Assembly: GCF_000576635.1 (NCBI RefSeq)
Contig: NZ_AVFL01000018.1
Span: forward strand, 62,001-126,000
DNA from: Skermanella stibiiresistens SB22
GTDB lineage: Bacteria; Pseudomonadota; Alphaproteobacteria; Azospirillales; Azospirillaceae
Length of the DNA stretch: 64,000 nucleotides
Direction: 5' to 3'
Shown here: positions 45,383 to 55,104 of the stretch, piece by piece
Numbering within the stretch: the stretch's first letter is position 1
Layout: each line of letters starts with the position of its first letter
The notes under the pieces: generated by a model
Told to the model about the DNA's origin: nothing
The model's input: only the letters and a program-made list of their open reading frames with translations
The model's database searches: none
Program-made: the position numbers and the translations under genes

Positions 45383-48300
45383 GCCTGCACCGGCTGCTGG
45401 AGCGCCAACTCAAGCGGGCGGCGCGCGGCCGCTCCGATGGGCAGCCCGACATGGCCGCCCTGCTGGAGATGGTGGACGCCGCCTATACCGAGGCGGATCA
45501 GGAACGCGCCCGGATCGAGCGCAGCACGCTCCTGATGGAGGAGGAGTTGGAGGCGGTCAACCTCCGGATCCGGACGGAGGGTGCCGTGGTCGCCCGCACC
45601 ATCCTGGACAATGTCGGCGAGGGCATCGTCACCGCCAACGACCGGGGCGTGATCGAGAGCGTCAACCGCGCCATCGAGACGATGTTCGGCTACTCGGAGG
45701 AGGAGTTGCGGGGCCGCAACCTGTCGATGCTGATGGCTCTGGCGGACGCGGCCCCCCATGACGGCCATCTGGCGGGGTACCGCGGCAGTGCCGGCTCGCG
45801 GATCATCGGGCGCCAGCGCGAGGTGGTGGCGCTGAGGCGCTCCGGCGAAATCTTCCCGATCGAGCTGGCGGTGGCGGAGATCACGCTGGAGGAGGGCCGC
45901 AAGTTCATCGGCGTGATCCGGGACATCACGCTGAGGAAGAACGCCGAGCGCGAGATCCGCGAGAGCGAGCGCAGCTTCCGCCACTTCGCCGCCGCCGCCT
46001 CCGACTGGTTCTGGGAGATGGGGGCCGACCTGCGTTTCAGCCGGTTCCTGGGCAACTTCGAGGCGGTCCTCGGTCCCGCCGCCGAACTGTCGGTCGGCCG
46101 CACGCTCCCCGAGGTCATGGCCGAGACCTCCGACGGCGATCTTCGGGAACATCGGCCGTTCCGCGGACTGACGGGATCGTTCCAGGACATCACCGGTGCC
46201 ATGCGGACGATCAGCATCAATGGCACCCCGCTGTTCGACGACGAGGGCGGGTTCGCCGGATATCGCGGCACCGCGACCGACATCACCGCCTCGGTCGAGG
46301 CCGAACGGCGCGTCACCCAGGCGGAAGCGAAGCTGGCCGCCGCCATCGCCAGCATCTCGGAGGGGCTTGTCCTGTTCGACGCCGACGACCGGCTGGTTCT
46401 GTGCAATCAGGAATACCGGCGCATGTTCGCGTCGATCGAAGGCATCCTGGTTCCGGGAACGCGGTTCGCCGACGCGCTGGCCGCCGCGGCGACGCGGTCC
46501 TACTGCACCGCCGGCTCGGCCGCCGAGGCGGAATGGCTGCGAAGCCGGATGGAGGCGCATCGGCGCGCCGACGGCTCGCCCTTCCTGCACCACATGGCGT
46601 CCGGCGTCTCGATCGAGAGCACCGAGCGGCGGACCCCCGACGGCGGCACCGTCGGCATCTACGTGGACGTGACCGAGCGGCGCCGGGTCGCCCGCGAACT
46701 GCTCGACGCCAAGGAGAAGGCGGAGGCGGCCGACCACGCCAAGTCGGAATTCCTGGCCGCCATGAGCCACGAGATCCGCACGCCGATGAATGGCGTGATC
46801 GGCATGACCGGCCTGCTGCTCGACACGGCGCTGACCGGCGACCAACGCTATTACGCCGAGACGATCCGCGAGAGCGGCGAGGCCCTGCTGGCCATCATCA
46901 ACGACATCCTGGACTTCTCCAAGATCGAGGCCGGCCACCTGGAGCTGGAGGAGACCGAGCTGTCGATCCTGGACGAGGCGGAGGCGGTGGTGGAACTGCT
47001 GGCGCCGCGCGCCCTGTCCAAGGCGATCGAGATCGTCAGCTTCGTGCCGCCCTCGCTCCACAAGCTGGTGCGCGGCGATCCCGGCCGCCTGCGCCAGATC
47101 CTGCTCAATCTGGTCGGCAACGCGGTCAAGTTCACCGCCAAGGGCGTCGTGTCGCTCCAGGTGATCGATCTCGCCGCCCGCGATGGTGGCGATGGTGGCG
47201 TCCGGTTCGTCGTCGACGATACCGGCATCGGCATCCCGCCCGAGGCGATGGGACGGCTGTTCCGCCACTTCTCGCAGGTCGATTCGACCACGTCCCGCCG
47301 CTATGGCGGCACCGGGCTGGGGCTGGTCATCTCCAAGCGGCTGGTCGACCTGATGGGCGGCACCATCGGGGTGGAGAGCACGCCGGGCCGCGGCTCGACC
47401 TTCTGGTTCGAGATCCCGATGCCCCGCACCGGGCTTGAACCCGCCGCCAAGCAGGCGGATTGGTCGGTGCTGGCGGGCCGGCAAGTCCTGATCGTGGACG
47501 ACACGGCGGTCAACCGCGACATCATGGCGCGTCAACTGGCTCCCTGGGGAGTGGAGACGCGCACCGCCGTCTCGGCGGCGGAGGGCCTGATGACCCTGCG
47601 GCAGGCCAGCCGCTCCGGAACACCGTTCGACGCCGTCCTGCTCGACCACAACATGCCGGAGATGTCGGGCATCGACCTGCTGGCGATCCTCCGCGCCGAC
47701 CCGAAGCTGCGCGATCTCAAGATCATCCTGTGCTCGTCGTCCGGCATCGGCGGGTTGAAGGACGAGTTGGTCGGGGTCGAGGTCGACGCCTTCCTGCACA
47801 AGCCGCTCCGCCACACCACCCTGCTGACCCGGCTGGCCGAACTCTTGGGCGGCGCCGTGCCCGATGGACAGGATCAGCGGTCCGCCCCGGCGGAAGCCGC
47901 AGTGCCGGCGCGGCGCCTGCGCATCCTGGTCGCCGAGGACAACCAGGTCAACCAGCAGGTCGCCACCGGCCTGATCACCAAGCTGGGGCACCGGGTCGAC
48001 ATCGCCGCCAACGGACGGGAGGCGGTCGAGGCGATTTGCAACCTGCCCTACGATCTCGTCTTCATGGACATCCAGATGCCCGAGATGGACGGTTTCGAGG
48101 CGACCGCGGCGATCCGCAGGCTGAACGGCGGCCGCGCCGAGGTCCCGATCATCGCCATGACCGCCAACGCGATGGAGGGCGATCCCCAGAAGTGCCTGGC
48201 GGCTGGCATGGACGACTACATCGCCAAGCCGGTGGACCGCCGCAAGCTTGCCAACGCGCTGGGCTATTGGGCCAACCGACGCGGCGGTGACGTGGCCGCG

Positions 48301-49116
48301 CCCGAAGTGGTTCCGGTCGAGCCGGTCCCCGTCGAGCCACCCGCCACGACCGAGACCACCATCCTGGTGGTCGAGGACGACCCGATCAGCCGACGTATCC
48401 TGGCCGGCCTCCTGAAAGGGGAAGGACGGCGAATCGACGTGGCGGTCAACGGGTTGGAGGCCGTGAAGGCCATGCGCCGCCAGCCCTATGACGCCGTCCT
48501 GATGGACATCCAGATGCCGGAGATGGACGGTTTCGAGGCCGCCCGGGAGATCCGCGCCCTGCCCGCCCCGGCCGGATCGGTACCCATCATCGCCATGACG
48601 GCGGACGCGGATCTCCTCCAGGGAGAGGAATGGCGAACCTGCGGCATGATCGATTTCGTCACCAAGCCGATCAACCGGGATCTCGTCAACGAGAAGCTCG
48701 ATCATTGGACGGCACCCGCCCTCGCCGCCGACAATACCCGTGCCGCCGCGGCGACCGCCCCGGTCGAACCCCTGATCGACACGGAAAGGTTGGCGGAATT
48801 GGCCGACGCGATGGGGTGGGACACGGTCGCGGATCTGATCGACCTGTTCGTCGAGGCGGGGCGCGACGCGGCGGCCGGCATCCGCCGGGCCTTGGCCGGG
48901 AACGACCTCGTCACCGCCGGCAAGGAGGCGCACACGTTGAAGGGATCATCGAGCAATGTCGGCGCGGTCGGCGTGGAGGCGGTGGCCCACCACATGCTCG
49001 ACGCCTGCCACGCCGGCGATACCGCGACCGCCAAGGATCTGGTCGATCGGATCGACGCCGCGTTGGCGGCAGCCGAGCGGCCACTTCGCCAAGCCGCGGC
49101 CCTGGGCGTCGACTGA
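45379..49116 (+). CDS. Hybrid histidine kinase with three PAS, three receivers and Hpt
   Basis: 1245-aa cytoplasmic phosphorelay protein, no membrane helix. Order: N-terminal coiled region (1-65), PAS (about 70-185), PAS (195-305), PAS (315-435), HisKA with His464 in [15 protein letters not shown], HATPase_c (565-680, [23 protein letters not shown]), receiver 1 (Asp756), receiver 2 (Asp897), receiver 3 (Asp1043) and Hpt (His1185 in [11 protein letters not shown]). Receiver 1 reads LLDHNMP, a normal acceptor. A complete relay in one chain, with FIST input from the coupled upstream gene. The final regulator is not adjacent. Confidence 0.95.
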   Translation: MSLHRLLERQLKRAARGRSDGQPDMAALLEMVDAAYTEADQERARIERSTLLMEEELEAVNLRIRTEGAVVARTILDNVGEGIVTANDRGVIESVNRAIETMFGYSEEELRGRNLSMLMALADAAPHDGHLAGYRGSAGSRIIGRQREVVALRRSGEIFPIELAVAEITLEEGRKFIGVIRDITLRKNAEREIRESERSFRHFAAAASDWFWEMGADLRFSRFLGNFEAVLGPAAELSVGRTLPEVMAETSDGDLREHRPFRGLTGSFQDITGAMRTISINGTPLFDDEGGFAGYRGTATDITASVEAERRVTQAEAKLAAAIASISEGLVLFDADDRLVLCNQEYRRMFASIEGILVPGTRFADALAAAATRSYCTAGSAAEAEWLRSRMEAHRRADGSPFLHHMASGVSIESTERRTPDGGTVGIYVDVTERRRVARELLDAKEKAEAADHAKSEFLAAMSHEIRTPMNGVIGMTGLLLDTALTGDQRYYAETIRESGEALLAIINDILDFSKIEAGHLELEETELSILDEAEAVVELLAPRALSKAIEIVSFVPPSLHKLVRGDPGRLRQILLNLVGNAVKFTAKGVVSLQVIDLAARDGGDGGVRFVVDDTGIGIPPEAMGRLFRHFSQVDSTTSRRYGGTGLGLVISKRLVDLMGGTIGVESTPGRGSTFWFEIPMPRTGLEPAAKQADWSVLAGRQVLIVDDTAVNRDIMARQLAPWGVETRTAVSAAEGLMTLRQASRSGTPFDAVLLDHNMPEMSGIDLLAILRADPKLRDLKIILCSSSGIGGLKDELVGVEVDAFLHKPLRHTTLLTRLAELLGGAVPDGQDQRSAPAEAAVPARRLRILVAEDNQVNQQVATGLITKLGHRVDIAANGREAVEAICNLPYDLVFMDIQMPEMDGFEATAAIRRLNGGRAEVPIIAMTANAMEGDPQKCLAAGMDDYIAKPVDRRKLANALGYWANRRGGDVAAPEVVPVEPVPVEPPATTETTILVVEDDPISRRILAGLLKGEGRRIDVAVNGLEAVKAMRRQPYDAVLMDIQMPEMDGFEAAREIRALPAPAGSVPIIAMTADADLLQGEEWRTCGMIDFVTKPINRDLVNEKLDHWTAPALAADNTRAAAATAPVEPLIDTERLAELADAMGWDTVADLIDLFVEAGRDAAAGIRRALAGNDLVTAGKEAHTLKGSSSNVGAVGVEAVAHHMLDACHAGDTATAKDLVDRIDAALAAAERPLRQAAALGVD

Positions 49117-49211
49117 GAAGCGATAACGGACGCAACCACACCGCTTGACTTGGCGCCGTATTGGACCAGCCTTGCTGTTTCACGATCGCCAACGAGAACG
49201 GAGCCTGAACC

Positions 49212-50255
49212 ATGATCGGACCGGCAGGACGCGCGGCCTATGCCGTCAGCCAGACCGCCCGCATCTCGTGGTTCTTTGGGCAGTATGTCCTGGCGGCACG
49301 GCTGAACGGCCGCGTCGTCGCGGAGGACCAGCGGCCCAAGGACCTGAGGACTCCCAGCCGAGCGGCCCTATTGGCGGACCTGCGGGCGCTGATGCGCCAG
49401 GACTTCGCCAACATCGACGCCGGGTACTATCGCATGCCGCACGACATGGTGGAGCCGCCGGGCAAGGTGCTGCGCGACGCCGTGCGCTTCTTCCGGGACC
49501 TGCCGGAGGTGCGGCGGCGGCGGGCCGGCCGGATCAACGCGGAGGTGTTCGAGGAGCGCCGGGCCGAAGGCTCCAAGCTGCCACGCTACTATCTCCAGAA
49601 CTTCCACTATCAGACCGACGGCTATCTCAGCGATCATTCGGCGGAACTCTACGACCATCAGGTCGAGGTGCTGTTCGGCGGTGGCGCCGACGCGATGCGG
49701 CGGCAGGCGCTGGTGCCCTTGCACCGGCATTTCCGCGATTGCAAGGTGGCGGAGAGCAGGCTGCTCGACGTGGCGTGCGGCACGGGCCGGTTCCTGACCT
49801 TCGTCAAGGACAACTATCCCCGGCTCGACGTCACCGCGCTGGATCTCAGCCCCAACTACCTCAATCAGGCCCGCCGGCTGCTGGAGCCCTGGTCACGCAC
49901 CCGTTTCGTCCAGGCGGCGGCGGAGGCCATCCCCGCGGCCGATGCCAGCTTCGACGCCGTCACCTGCGTGTACCTTTTCCACGAGTTGCCCCGCAAGGTG
50001 CGCGCCGCCGCCGCGGCGGAGATGGCGCGGGTGCTGAAGCCGGGCGGCATCCTGGTCTTCGTCGAGACCCTTCAGAAGGGCGACCGGGCCGGTTATGACG
50101 GTTTGCTGGACCTGTTCCCGTTGGCCTTCCACGAGCCCTATTACGACGACTACATCCGTCAGGACCTGGGCGGATTGTTCTCGGAAGCGGGATTGGAGAT
50201 CACCGAGACGACCCTGGCCTTCATGTCCAAGGTGGTGGTGTTGCGGAAATCTTGA
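49212..50255 (+). CDS. Class I SAM-dependent methyltransferase
   Basis: 347-aa protein. The SAM-binding motif I is LLDVACGTGRFL near residue 185, followed by VTALDLSPNYLNQA, AAEAIPAADASFDAVTCVYL and VLKPGGILVFVET: a UbiE-like class I fold. The N-terminal 150 residues are an extra helical domain with FHYQTDGYLSDHSAELYDHQ just before the catalytic domain. The substrate is not evident. ATG at 49212. Alone between the hybrid kinase and the MazE/MazF pair. Confidence 0.85.
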   Translation: MIGPAGRAAYAVSQTARISWFFGQYVLAARLNGRVVAEDQRPKDLRTPSRAALLADLRALMRQDFANIDAGYYRMPHDMVEPPGKVLRDAVRFFRDLPEVRRRRAGRINAEVFEERRAEGSKLPRYYLQNFHYQTDGYLSDHSAELYDHQVEVLFGGGADAMRRQALVPLHRHFRDCKVAESRLLDVACGTGRFLTFVKDNYPRLDVTALDLSPNYLNQARRLLEPWSRTRFVQAAAEAIPAADASFDAVTCVYLFHELPRKVRAAAAAEMARVLKPGGILVFVETLQKGDRAGYDGLLDLFPLAFHEPYYDDYIRQDLGGLFSEAGLEITETTLAFMSKVVVLRKS

Positions 50256-50321
50256 ATGGGGAGGCGGCGGAACGTCGAATGCGGGCTTCCGCTACTGTCT
50301 CTTGTATCGCGATGGCACCAG

Positions 50322-50340
50322 ACCTATGACAGGTTATAGG
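50322..50340. promoter_or_regulatory. Possible MazE operator
   Basis: CCTAT, 8 nt, ATAGG form a small dyad (with nested ACCT/AGGT) directly before the ribosome binding site of the antitoxin gene. MazE-type antitoxins usually bind such palindromes to repress their own operon; this is position-based inference. Confidence 0.35.
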
Positions 50341-50350
50341 AGGTGCTCCC

Positions 50351-50569
50351 ATGGCAACGCCTGACAACATCCGTCGGAATGTACAGAATTACCGAACCCG
50401 CTTGCGGGAAAAGGGACTGCGCCCCAGAACGGTTTGGGTACCAGACACACGCTCTCCCGAATTCGCCGAGCGGGTCAGGCGTGACTCACTGGCCGTGAGC
50501 CACAATCCTTCGGAACTCGATGCCCTGGAATGGATAGAGGGTGCGATGGATGAAGGGGATGATGCGTGA
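50351..50569 (+). CDS. MazE-like antitoxin
   Basis: 72-aa acidic-tailed antitoxin. The N-terminus NIRRNVQNYRTRLREKGLRP and VWVPDTRSPEFAERVRRD are typical of the antitoxin MazE family, which has a ribbon/MetJ-like DNA-binding part and a C-terminal toxin-blocking tail (LEWIEGAMDEGDDA). AGGAGG precedes the ATG. Overlaps the toxin gene by 4 nt (GTGA), the usual arrangement for tight coupling. Confidence 0.87.
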   Translation: MATPDNIRRNVQNYRTRLREKGLRPRTVWVPDTRSPEFAERVRRDSLAVSHNPSELDALEWIEGAMDEGDDA

Positions 50570-50895
50570 GGCGTGGCGATATCGTGCTGGTCGCCGCCAA
50601 GGGGGACTATGGAAAGGTTAGGCCAAACGTCGTCGTCCAGTCCGAATTGCTCAATCCGACGCACGGGAGCGTGCTGGTTTGCCTCATCGAATCGAGCTTT
50701 CTGACAGGCGGGAGCAACTTCCGCATCCCAGTAGCGCCAACGGCGGGCAATGGTCTCGACCGCCCTTCCGAGGTGATGGTCGACAAGGTCGCGGCGATCC
50801 GGGCCGACCGCATCCGCCTCGTAGTAGGGTGCCTTGATGGCGACACGATGGCATCGATCGATCGGGCGCTCCTAATCGTGTTGGGCTTAGCCTGA
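50566..50895 (+). CDS. MazF/PemK-type toxin endoribonuclease
   Basis: 109-aa toxin of the MazF fold that cleaves single-stranded RNA. Conserved: RRGDIVLVAAKGDYGKVRPNV (the RGD-x-[VI] start and K-x-RP loop), then RIPVAPTAGNGLDRPSEVMV with the S/T-x-V-x-x-D-like segment. GTG start overlapping the antitoxin stop. Complete, so the pair is probably functional. Confidence 0.9.
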   Translation: MRRGDIVLVAAKGDYGKVRPNVVVQSELLNPTHGSVLVCLIESSFLTGGSNFRIPVAPTAGNGLDRPSEVMVDKVAAIRADRIRLVVGCLDGDTMASIDRALLIVLGLA

Positions 50896-51037
50896 CAGCA
50901 CCCTACCTGAACAACAGCTGGAAAGGTGGCACGGCAGAAGATGTGAGCGTAAGGAGACCACCCGCTGCCACAAAGAATCTCAAGTGCAAAGCTCCACCGC
51001 TTCAATTATGACAGTTTTATTAAAGTAATATTACATA

Positions 51038-51066
51038 TTGTTTGTGATACGGCTGTCCTCTATAAA
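51038..51066 (+). promoter_or_regulatory. Candidate sigma-70 promoter of the CYTH-CHAD gene
   Basis: TTGTTT and TATAAA with 17-nt spacing, in a local AT-rich stretch, 70 nt before the ATG at 51137. Fits the housekeeping consensus well. Confidence 0.5.
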
Positions 51067-51136
51067 GTTCGTCAATCATTTCAGTTTCATGACACTATCC
51101 GGATCGGTAAACAGGTCCGGCTGAGAGACGCGAAGA

Positions 51137-52717
51137 ATGGCAAGCCAGGAGATCGAGCTGAAGCTGCGGGTCGACCCACAGCATCTGCCCCGTTTTCGGA
51201 ATTCCCCGGCTTTCGCCGGATCAGGCCGCTCGGCCGCGAAGAACCTCGAAAGCACCTATTACGACACCGATGATTTCCGGTTGCGGGATCGGGAGGTGAC
51301 GCTTCGGGTCCGCAAGCAGGGCCGTGAGCATGTCCAGACCATCAAGGCGGGCAACGAGCATTCCGGCGGCGTCTTCAGCCGAGGCGAGTGGGAATGCAAG
51401 ATCGCCGGCGCCGAGCCCGACTTGTCGGCCGTGACCGACGAGGAGGCGCTTCGCCTGCTGGGTCCCATCACCCAGGCGGAACTGAAGCCGGTCTTCACCA
51501 GCCATATCAAGCGGCATGTCCGGGTGCTGAACGGCGCCGCCGGGCACGGTCCCGACACGATCATCGAAGCCGCCATCGACCAGGGCGAGATCCGAACCGC
51601 GGGTGGCGAGGTGGTGCCGGTGGCGGAACTGGAACTCGAGTTGAAGGCGGGAGATCCCCAGGCGCTGTTCGACTTGGCGCTGGAGCTCTCCGGCATCGCT
51701 CCCGTGCGGATCGAGACCCGCAGCAAGTCGGAGCGTGGCTACGCGCTGGTCGCTGGTCAAACGGAATCCGCCGTCAAGGCCGAGAAGCTGACGCTGACAC
51801 CGGAGCACACCGCCGAACAAGCTCTGGCCTCGATCATGCGCAACTGCCTGACGCATGTGGTGCTGAACGAGGCCTCCGCGATCAAGGGCGAGGACCCCGA
51901 AGGCGTCCATCAAATGCGGGTGGCGCTGCGCCGCCTGCGCTCGGCCCTGGCCCTGTTCCGCAAGCTGGTTCCGCCCGCCCAATACGACTGGCTGGCCGGC
52001 GAGGTCAAATGGCTGGCGAGCGAGCTGGGCAACGCCCGCGATCTGGATGTCTTCCTGGCCGACCTGCTGGCCCCGGTCGAAGGCGCGCTGGACCGCGACC
52101 GCGAAGCCGGCGGCCCGCTAACCGCCCTGCGCGAGGCCGCCTTGGCGAGCCGGGAGCGCGCCTATGGCAGGGCGCGCGACGCCATATTGTCCGACCGCTA
52201 CACCACCCTGCTGCTGAAGCTGGGCGCGTGGCTGGAGTCGCGCTCGTGGCGGCAGCAACCGCTGTCGGAGGAGGCGGCCAAGCTGTTCGATCCCGTCACC
52301 GATCTGGCCGACGGGCTGCTCGCCAAGCGACACAAGCAGGCGCGCCGCCGAGGCGCCCACTTCGCCAAGCTCCGCTCCGAGCAGCGGCACGAGCTTCGGA
52401 TCTCGCTGAAGAAACTGCGCTACGCGGTGGAGTTCTTCCGCTCGCTCTACGGCGACAAGGCGACGGTCAAGTACCTGCGCCGGCTGTCGGCCTTGCAGGA
52501 CGATCTGGGCCACTTGAACGACGTCGCCACCGCCGAGACGCTGATGGGCAGGCTGGCCGACGAGCGGATGGGCGAGAACGCCGGGGACAAGCCTGGCCTG
52601 TGGCGCATCGGCGGCGGCATGGTGATCGGCTGGCACGCCCGCGGTGTCACCCAGATCGAGCCCCAACTGGTCCAGGATTGGGAAAACTTCGCCGACGCCA
52701 CGCCTTTCTGGTCGTAG
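51137..52717 (+). CDS. CYTH and CHAD domain protein (inorganic triphosphatase type)
   Basis: 526-aa cytoplasmic protein. CYTH domain at about residues 1-205 with the E-x-E-x-K signature (Glu5, Glu7, Lys9) and later acidic/basic tunnel residues (LELELKAG). CHAD domain at about 225-500 with histidine-rich helices: EGVHQMRVALRRLRSALALF and HELRISLKKLRYAVEFFRSL. Such proteins hydrolyse tripolyphosphate (YgiF), and CHAD binds polyphosphate. Not coupled to a polyphosphate gene here. ATG at 51137. Confidence 0.92.
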   Translation: MASQEIELKLRVDPQHLPRFRNSPAFAGSGRSAAKNLESTYYDTDDFRLRDREVTLRVRKQGREHVQTIKAGNEHSGGVFSRGEWECKIAGAEPDLSAVTDEEALRLLGPITQAELKPVFTSHIKRHVRVLNGAAGHGPDTIIEAAIDQGEIRTAGGEVVPVAELELELKAGDPQALFDLALELSGIAPVRIETRSKSERGYALVAGQTESAVKAEKLTLTPEHTAEQALASIMRNCLTHVVLNEASAIKGEDPEGVHQMRVALRRLRSALALFRKLVPPAQYDWLAGEVKWLASELGNARDLDVFLADLLAPVEGALDRDREAGGPLTALREAALASRERAYGRARDAILSDRYTTLLLKLGAWLESRSWRQQPLSEEAAKLFDPVTDLADGLLAKRHKQARRRGAHFAKLRSEQRHELRISLKKLRYAVEFFRSLYGDKATVKYLRRLSALQDDLGHLNDVATAETLMGRLADERMGENAGDKPGLWRIGGGMVIGWHARGVTQIEPQLVQDWENFADATPFWS

Positions 52718-52750
52718 CTCCCAACCGGGTGGGATAGGATCGCGGCCATC

Positions 52751-53377
52751 ATGTTCACAGTCCTCGTCGCCAATATCAAAGGTGGTTGCGGCAAGACCAC
52801 GATCGCAACCCACTTGGCGGCCGCCTTCGCGACCTCCGGGCATCACACCCTTTTGGCCGATGTGGACCGCCAGAAATCCAGCCTCGGCTGGATCGAGCGG
52901 CGGCCCACCGACGCGGCGTCCCTGACCGGGCTGGACTGGACCAAGGAACTCGCCAGCCCTCCCAAGGGTCCAGGCAGGTTGGTGATCGACGCGCCGGCGG
53001 CGCTCAAGACCAAGCAGATCGAGGAACTGGTCAAGCTCGCCGACGTGATCGTGCTGCCGGTGCTGCCCAGCGCCTTCGACGAGCAGGCGACCCGCCGCTT
53101 CCTCGACAAGCTGGAGGAGCTGAAGCCGATCGCCAAGAACAAGAAGGACGTCCTGGTTATCGGCAACCGGCTGCGGGCGCGGACAAAATCGGCCGATCGG
53201 CTGGACGAGTTCCTGGAGGGCATCGGCCACAAGGTCGTGACCCGCATCCGCGATACCCAGCTCTATCCCGATACCGCCGCGACCGGGCTCAGCCTGTTCG
53301 ACTTGAAGGGCAAGCGCATCGGCGAGTTTCGGGCGGACTGGGACCCGTTGCTCAGCTTCATGGCGGCGGCGGACTGA
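52751..53377 (+). CDS. ParA-family ATPase, orphan
   Basis: 208-aa P-loop ATPase of the ParA/MinD group. Deviant Walker A IKGGCGKTT (Lys10, Lys15), LLADVDRQKSS for the A' motif and VIDAPAAL in place of the usual VDxPP. No ParB or centromere-like repeat array is nearby, so it is more likely to position a cytoplasmic or polar complex than to partition DNA. It follows the CYTH-CHAD gene by 33 nt and may share its transcript. Confidence 0.87.
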   Translation: MFTVLVANIKGGCGKTTIATHLAAAFATSGHHTLLADVDRQKSSLGWIERRPTDAASLTGLDWTKELASPPKGPGRLVIDAPAALKTKQIEELVKLADVIVLPVLPSAFDEQATRRFLDKLEELKPIAKNKKDVLVIGNRLRARTKSADRLDEFLEGIGHKVVTRIRDTQLYPDTAATGLSLFDLKGKRIGEFRADWDPLLSFMAAAD

Positions 53378-53386
53378 CCAGAGCCC

Positions 53387-53821
53387 TCAAGGTTCGGCGT
53401 AGCCGATGGCCCGGACCGTGAGTTGGCCGGAACCGGGATCGCGGGTGAAGAACAGGCCGCCGCGCCGATCCGAGCGGCTTGGCAGGTAGTCCAGCCTCAG
53501 CTCGCTTTCCTCCGCTCCGGACCCATCCCCGCCGGATCCATTCCCACCGGCCAGGCGGCCCCGGATCAGCAGTTCCGCCGCCGCCTCGCCACCGGCGTTG
53601 TAGGCCCTGACCATGACCAGCCAGCCGTCGCGTTGGCGGATGACGCGCTCGACCTCGACATGGATCTCGGGCGGCCGATCACCCTGAGTGGTGCCGGACC
53701 ACGCGAGGAACGCGACCGCAGCCGCCACCAGCAGAAGCCCCACCCCACCCAGCAGCCATTCCAGCACGGGGGTATGGAGCTTTTCCCTCGCGCCAGCGGC
53801 GTCGTGTTCAGCGTCGCTCAT
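53387..53821 (-). CDS. TIGR02588 family membrane protein
   Basis: 144-aa protein with one membrane helix (WLLGGVGLLLVAAAVAFLAW) near residue 30 and a C-terminal domain outside the membrane (PEIHVEVERVIRQRDGWLVM ... LDYLPSRSDRRGGLFFTRDP). Always found with the TIGR02587 membrane protein, whose stop overlaps its ATG by 4 nt. A Gly/Ser-rich insert (GGNGSGGDGSGAEE) breaks the domain. The family has no known function. Confidence 0.82.
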   Translation of the reverse strand: MSDAEHDAAGAREKLHTPVLEWLLGGVGLLLVAAAVAFLAWSGTTQGDRPPEIHVEVERVIRQRDGWLVMVRAYNAGGEAAAELLIRGRLAGGNGSGGDGSGAEESELRLDYLPSRSDRRGGLFFTRDPGSGQLTVRAIGYAEP

Positions 53822-54678
53822 AGGATCAACCGGGCGGAGGCGGCGCCGATCGCGGCGGGAAAACCCAGCACCAGCGTCATCTTGACCAGCTCGAGCGGGC
53901 CGAGGCCATCGGTGCGGCCGAACGTCCACAACACATAGAGGCTGATCACCAGCGACAGCGCATAGGCCACGATGGTCAGCCGAAGGAACTCGCCCCCCGG
54001 TGATACGCCGCCGCGCGGTTCCGCCGTCCCCCGGAACCCGACGGCGTAGACGAAGCCGTGCATCACCAGCAGCGATCCGGCGATCAACGCGATCGCGTGC
54101 CAATCCGTCATCATCAGGGCGATCAGCACGATCTCGTCGGTCGGCGCGACGTTGAAAGCCATGAACATGGCCCCGACGCCCGCCAGGAACAGTTCGCCGC
54201 CATAGGTGTCGCGCCGGCTCTCCTCCTCCCCGTCCTCGTCACGCTGGCCGAGCTGGCTACGCGCCAGCATCGCGCCGATGGCTCCGGGGATCGCCTGAAG
54301 CACGATCTTGCCGGCGATCTCGTCGTATGAATTGCCGGTCTGGATGACCGCCAGCAGCGACAGGACCGCGGCGGAGGCGACGAACCCGACCGCCAGCGCC
54401 CCGAAGGCGTCCAGAACGAAATCCTTGGGACCCGCCCCCCGCTCGAACCCGGCGTAATAGGCCAGGACCGACAGCAGCGGGATGGTCAACAGCAGGAACA
54501 GCAACAGGCGCGGACGCGGCATGTAAAAGCCCAGCCACCACATCTCCATCGTCATCATCAAGGGCAGGGAAAAGATGATGGCGCCCCCGAAGGCGCGCCC
54601 GGTGGCGACCGCGAAGTCGCGGTTCGCCTTCCACTCCATCGAGGGCCATCCCGTCGCGGGATGGGTGCGTCCGGTCAT
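53818..54678 (-). CDS. TIGR02587 family integral membrane protein
   Basis: 286-aa inner-membrane protein with seven or eight hydrophobic helices (for example RLLLFLLLTIPLLSVLAYYA, and LRLTIVAYALSLVISLYVLW near the C-terminus). Conserved FNVAPTDEIVLIALMM in the middle is the family hallmark. Paired with TIGR02588. Function unknown; perhaps a small two-component membrane complex. ATG at 54678. Confidence 0.85.
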   Translation of the reverse strand: MTGRTHPATGWPSMEWKANRDFAVATGRAFGGAIIFSLPLMMTMEMWWLGFYMPRPRLLLFLLLTIPLLSVLAYYAGFERGAGPKDFVLDAFGALAVGFVASAAVLSLLAVIQTGNSYDEIAGKIVLQAIPGAIGAMLARSQLGQRDEDGEEESRRDTYGGELFLAGVGAMFMAFNVAPTDEIVLIALMMTDWHAIALIAGSLLVMHGFVYAVGFRGTAEPRGGVSPGGEFLRLTIVAYALSLVISLYVLWTFGRTDGLGPLELVKMTLVLGFPAAIGAASARLIL

Positions 54679-55104
54679 CTTTCCCCTCGGCGAAGTTCCC
54701 CTGGGGAGGTGAAGGCCCCATCACCGCCGGCGTTGCCGAAATACGAAAGAGGTAGCCCAGATTCATGGAGCGGGTGTCAACGAACTCGATTCCGGCCAAC
54801 GTCTTGGACCGCGGCAAGACCGCCCTCATACCGACTACAAGCGCATTCAATTAGCCTTCAAAGAAAAAGTAATAGCGATCACTAGAATGGAGACAATGAT
54901 CGTTTGGCAATCCTGAAGCTCTTTGAGGCTTCAGAATGGAAATGAACATTACTTCATCGAAATTCACAATTTCCAGGCTTAAATATACGCGTTTTTTATT
55001 TGATTTAACTTCTTCTTTATACGAAATTGACCGCACCCACACACAAGCACTCGACACGAGCAACTGTGTGACTGGAGGCACCCCGAAATGAAGGAACATC
55101 TAAC
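54679..55104. other. AT-rich leader before the inclusion-body protein
   Basis: About 425 nt without a gene. The first part is GC-rich like the chromosome, but 54851-55050 is strikingly AT-rich (runs such as CGTTTTTTATTTGATTTAAC). This suggests a transferred segment or a region bound by a nucleoid protein of the H-NS/Lsr2/MucR kind. A 6-codon ORF (ATG at 55088) ends across the GTG of the next gene. Confidence 0.55.

Noticed and set aside
45295-48933. Very long open frame on the minus strand opposite the hybrid kinase (over 1200 codons)
   Set aside because: Composition is His/Gln/Asp/Arg-rich without any motif, and it mirrors the codon pattern of the true gene; a by-product of high GC.
54905-54920. 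Possible sigma-54 site before the inclusion-body gene (TGGCAATCCTGAAGCT)
   Set aside because: GG and GC spacing is right, but the -12 box has AAGC rather than TTGC, it is 185 nt from the start codon and no palindromic element lies about 118 nt upstream.
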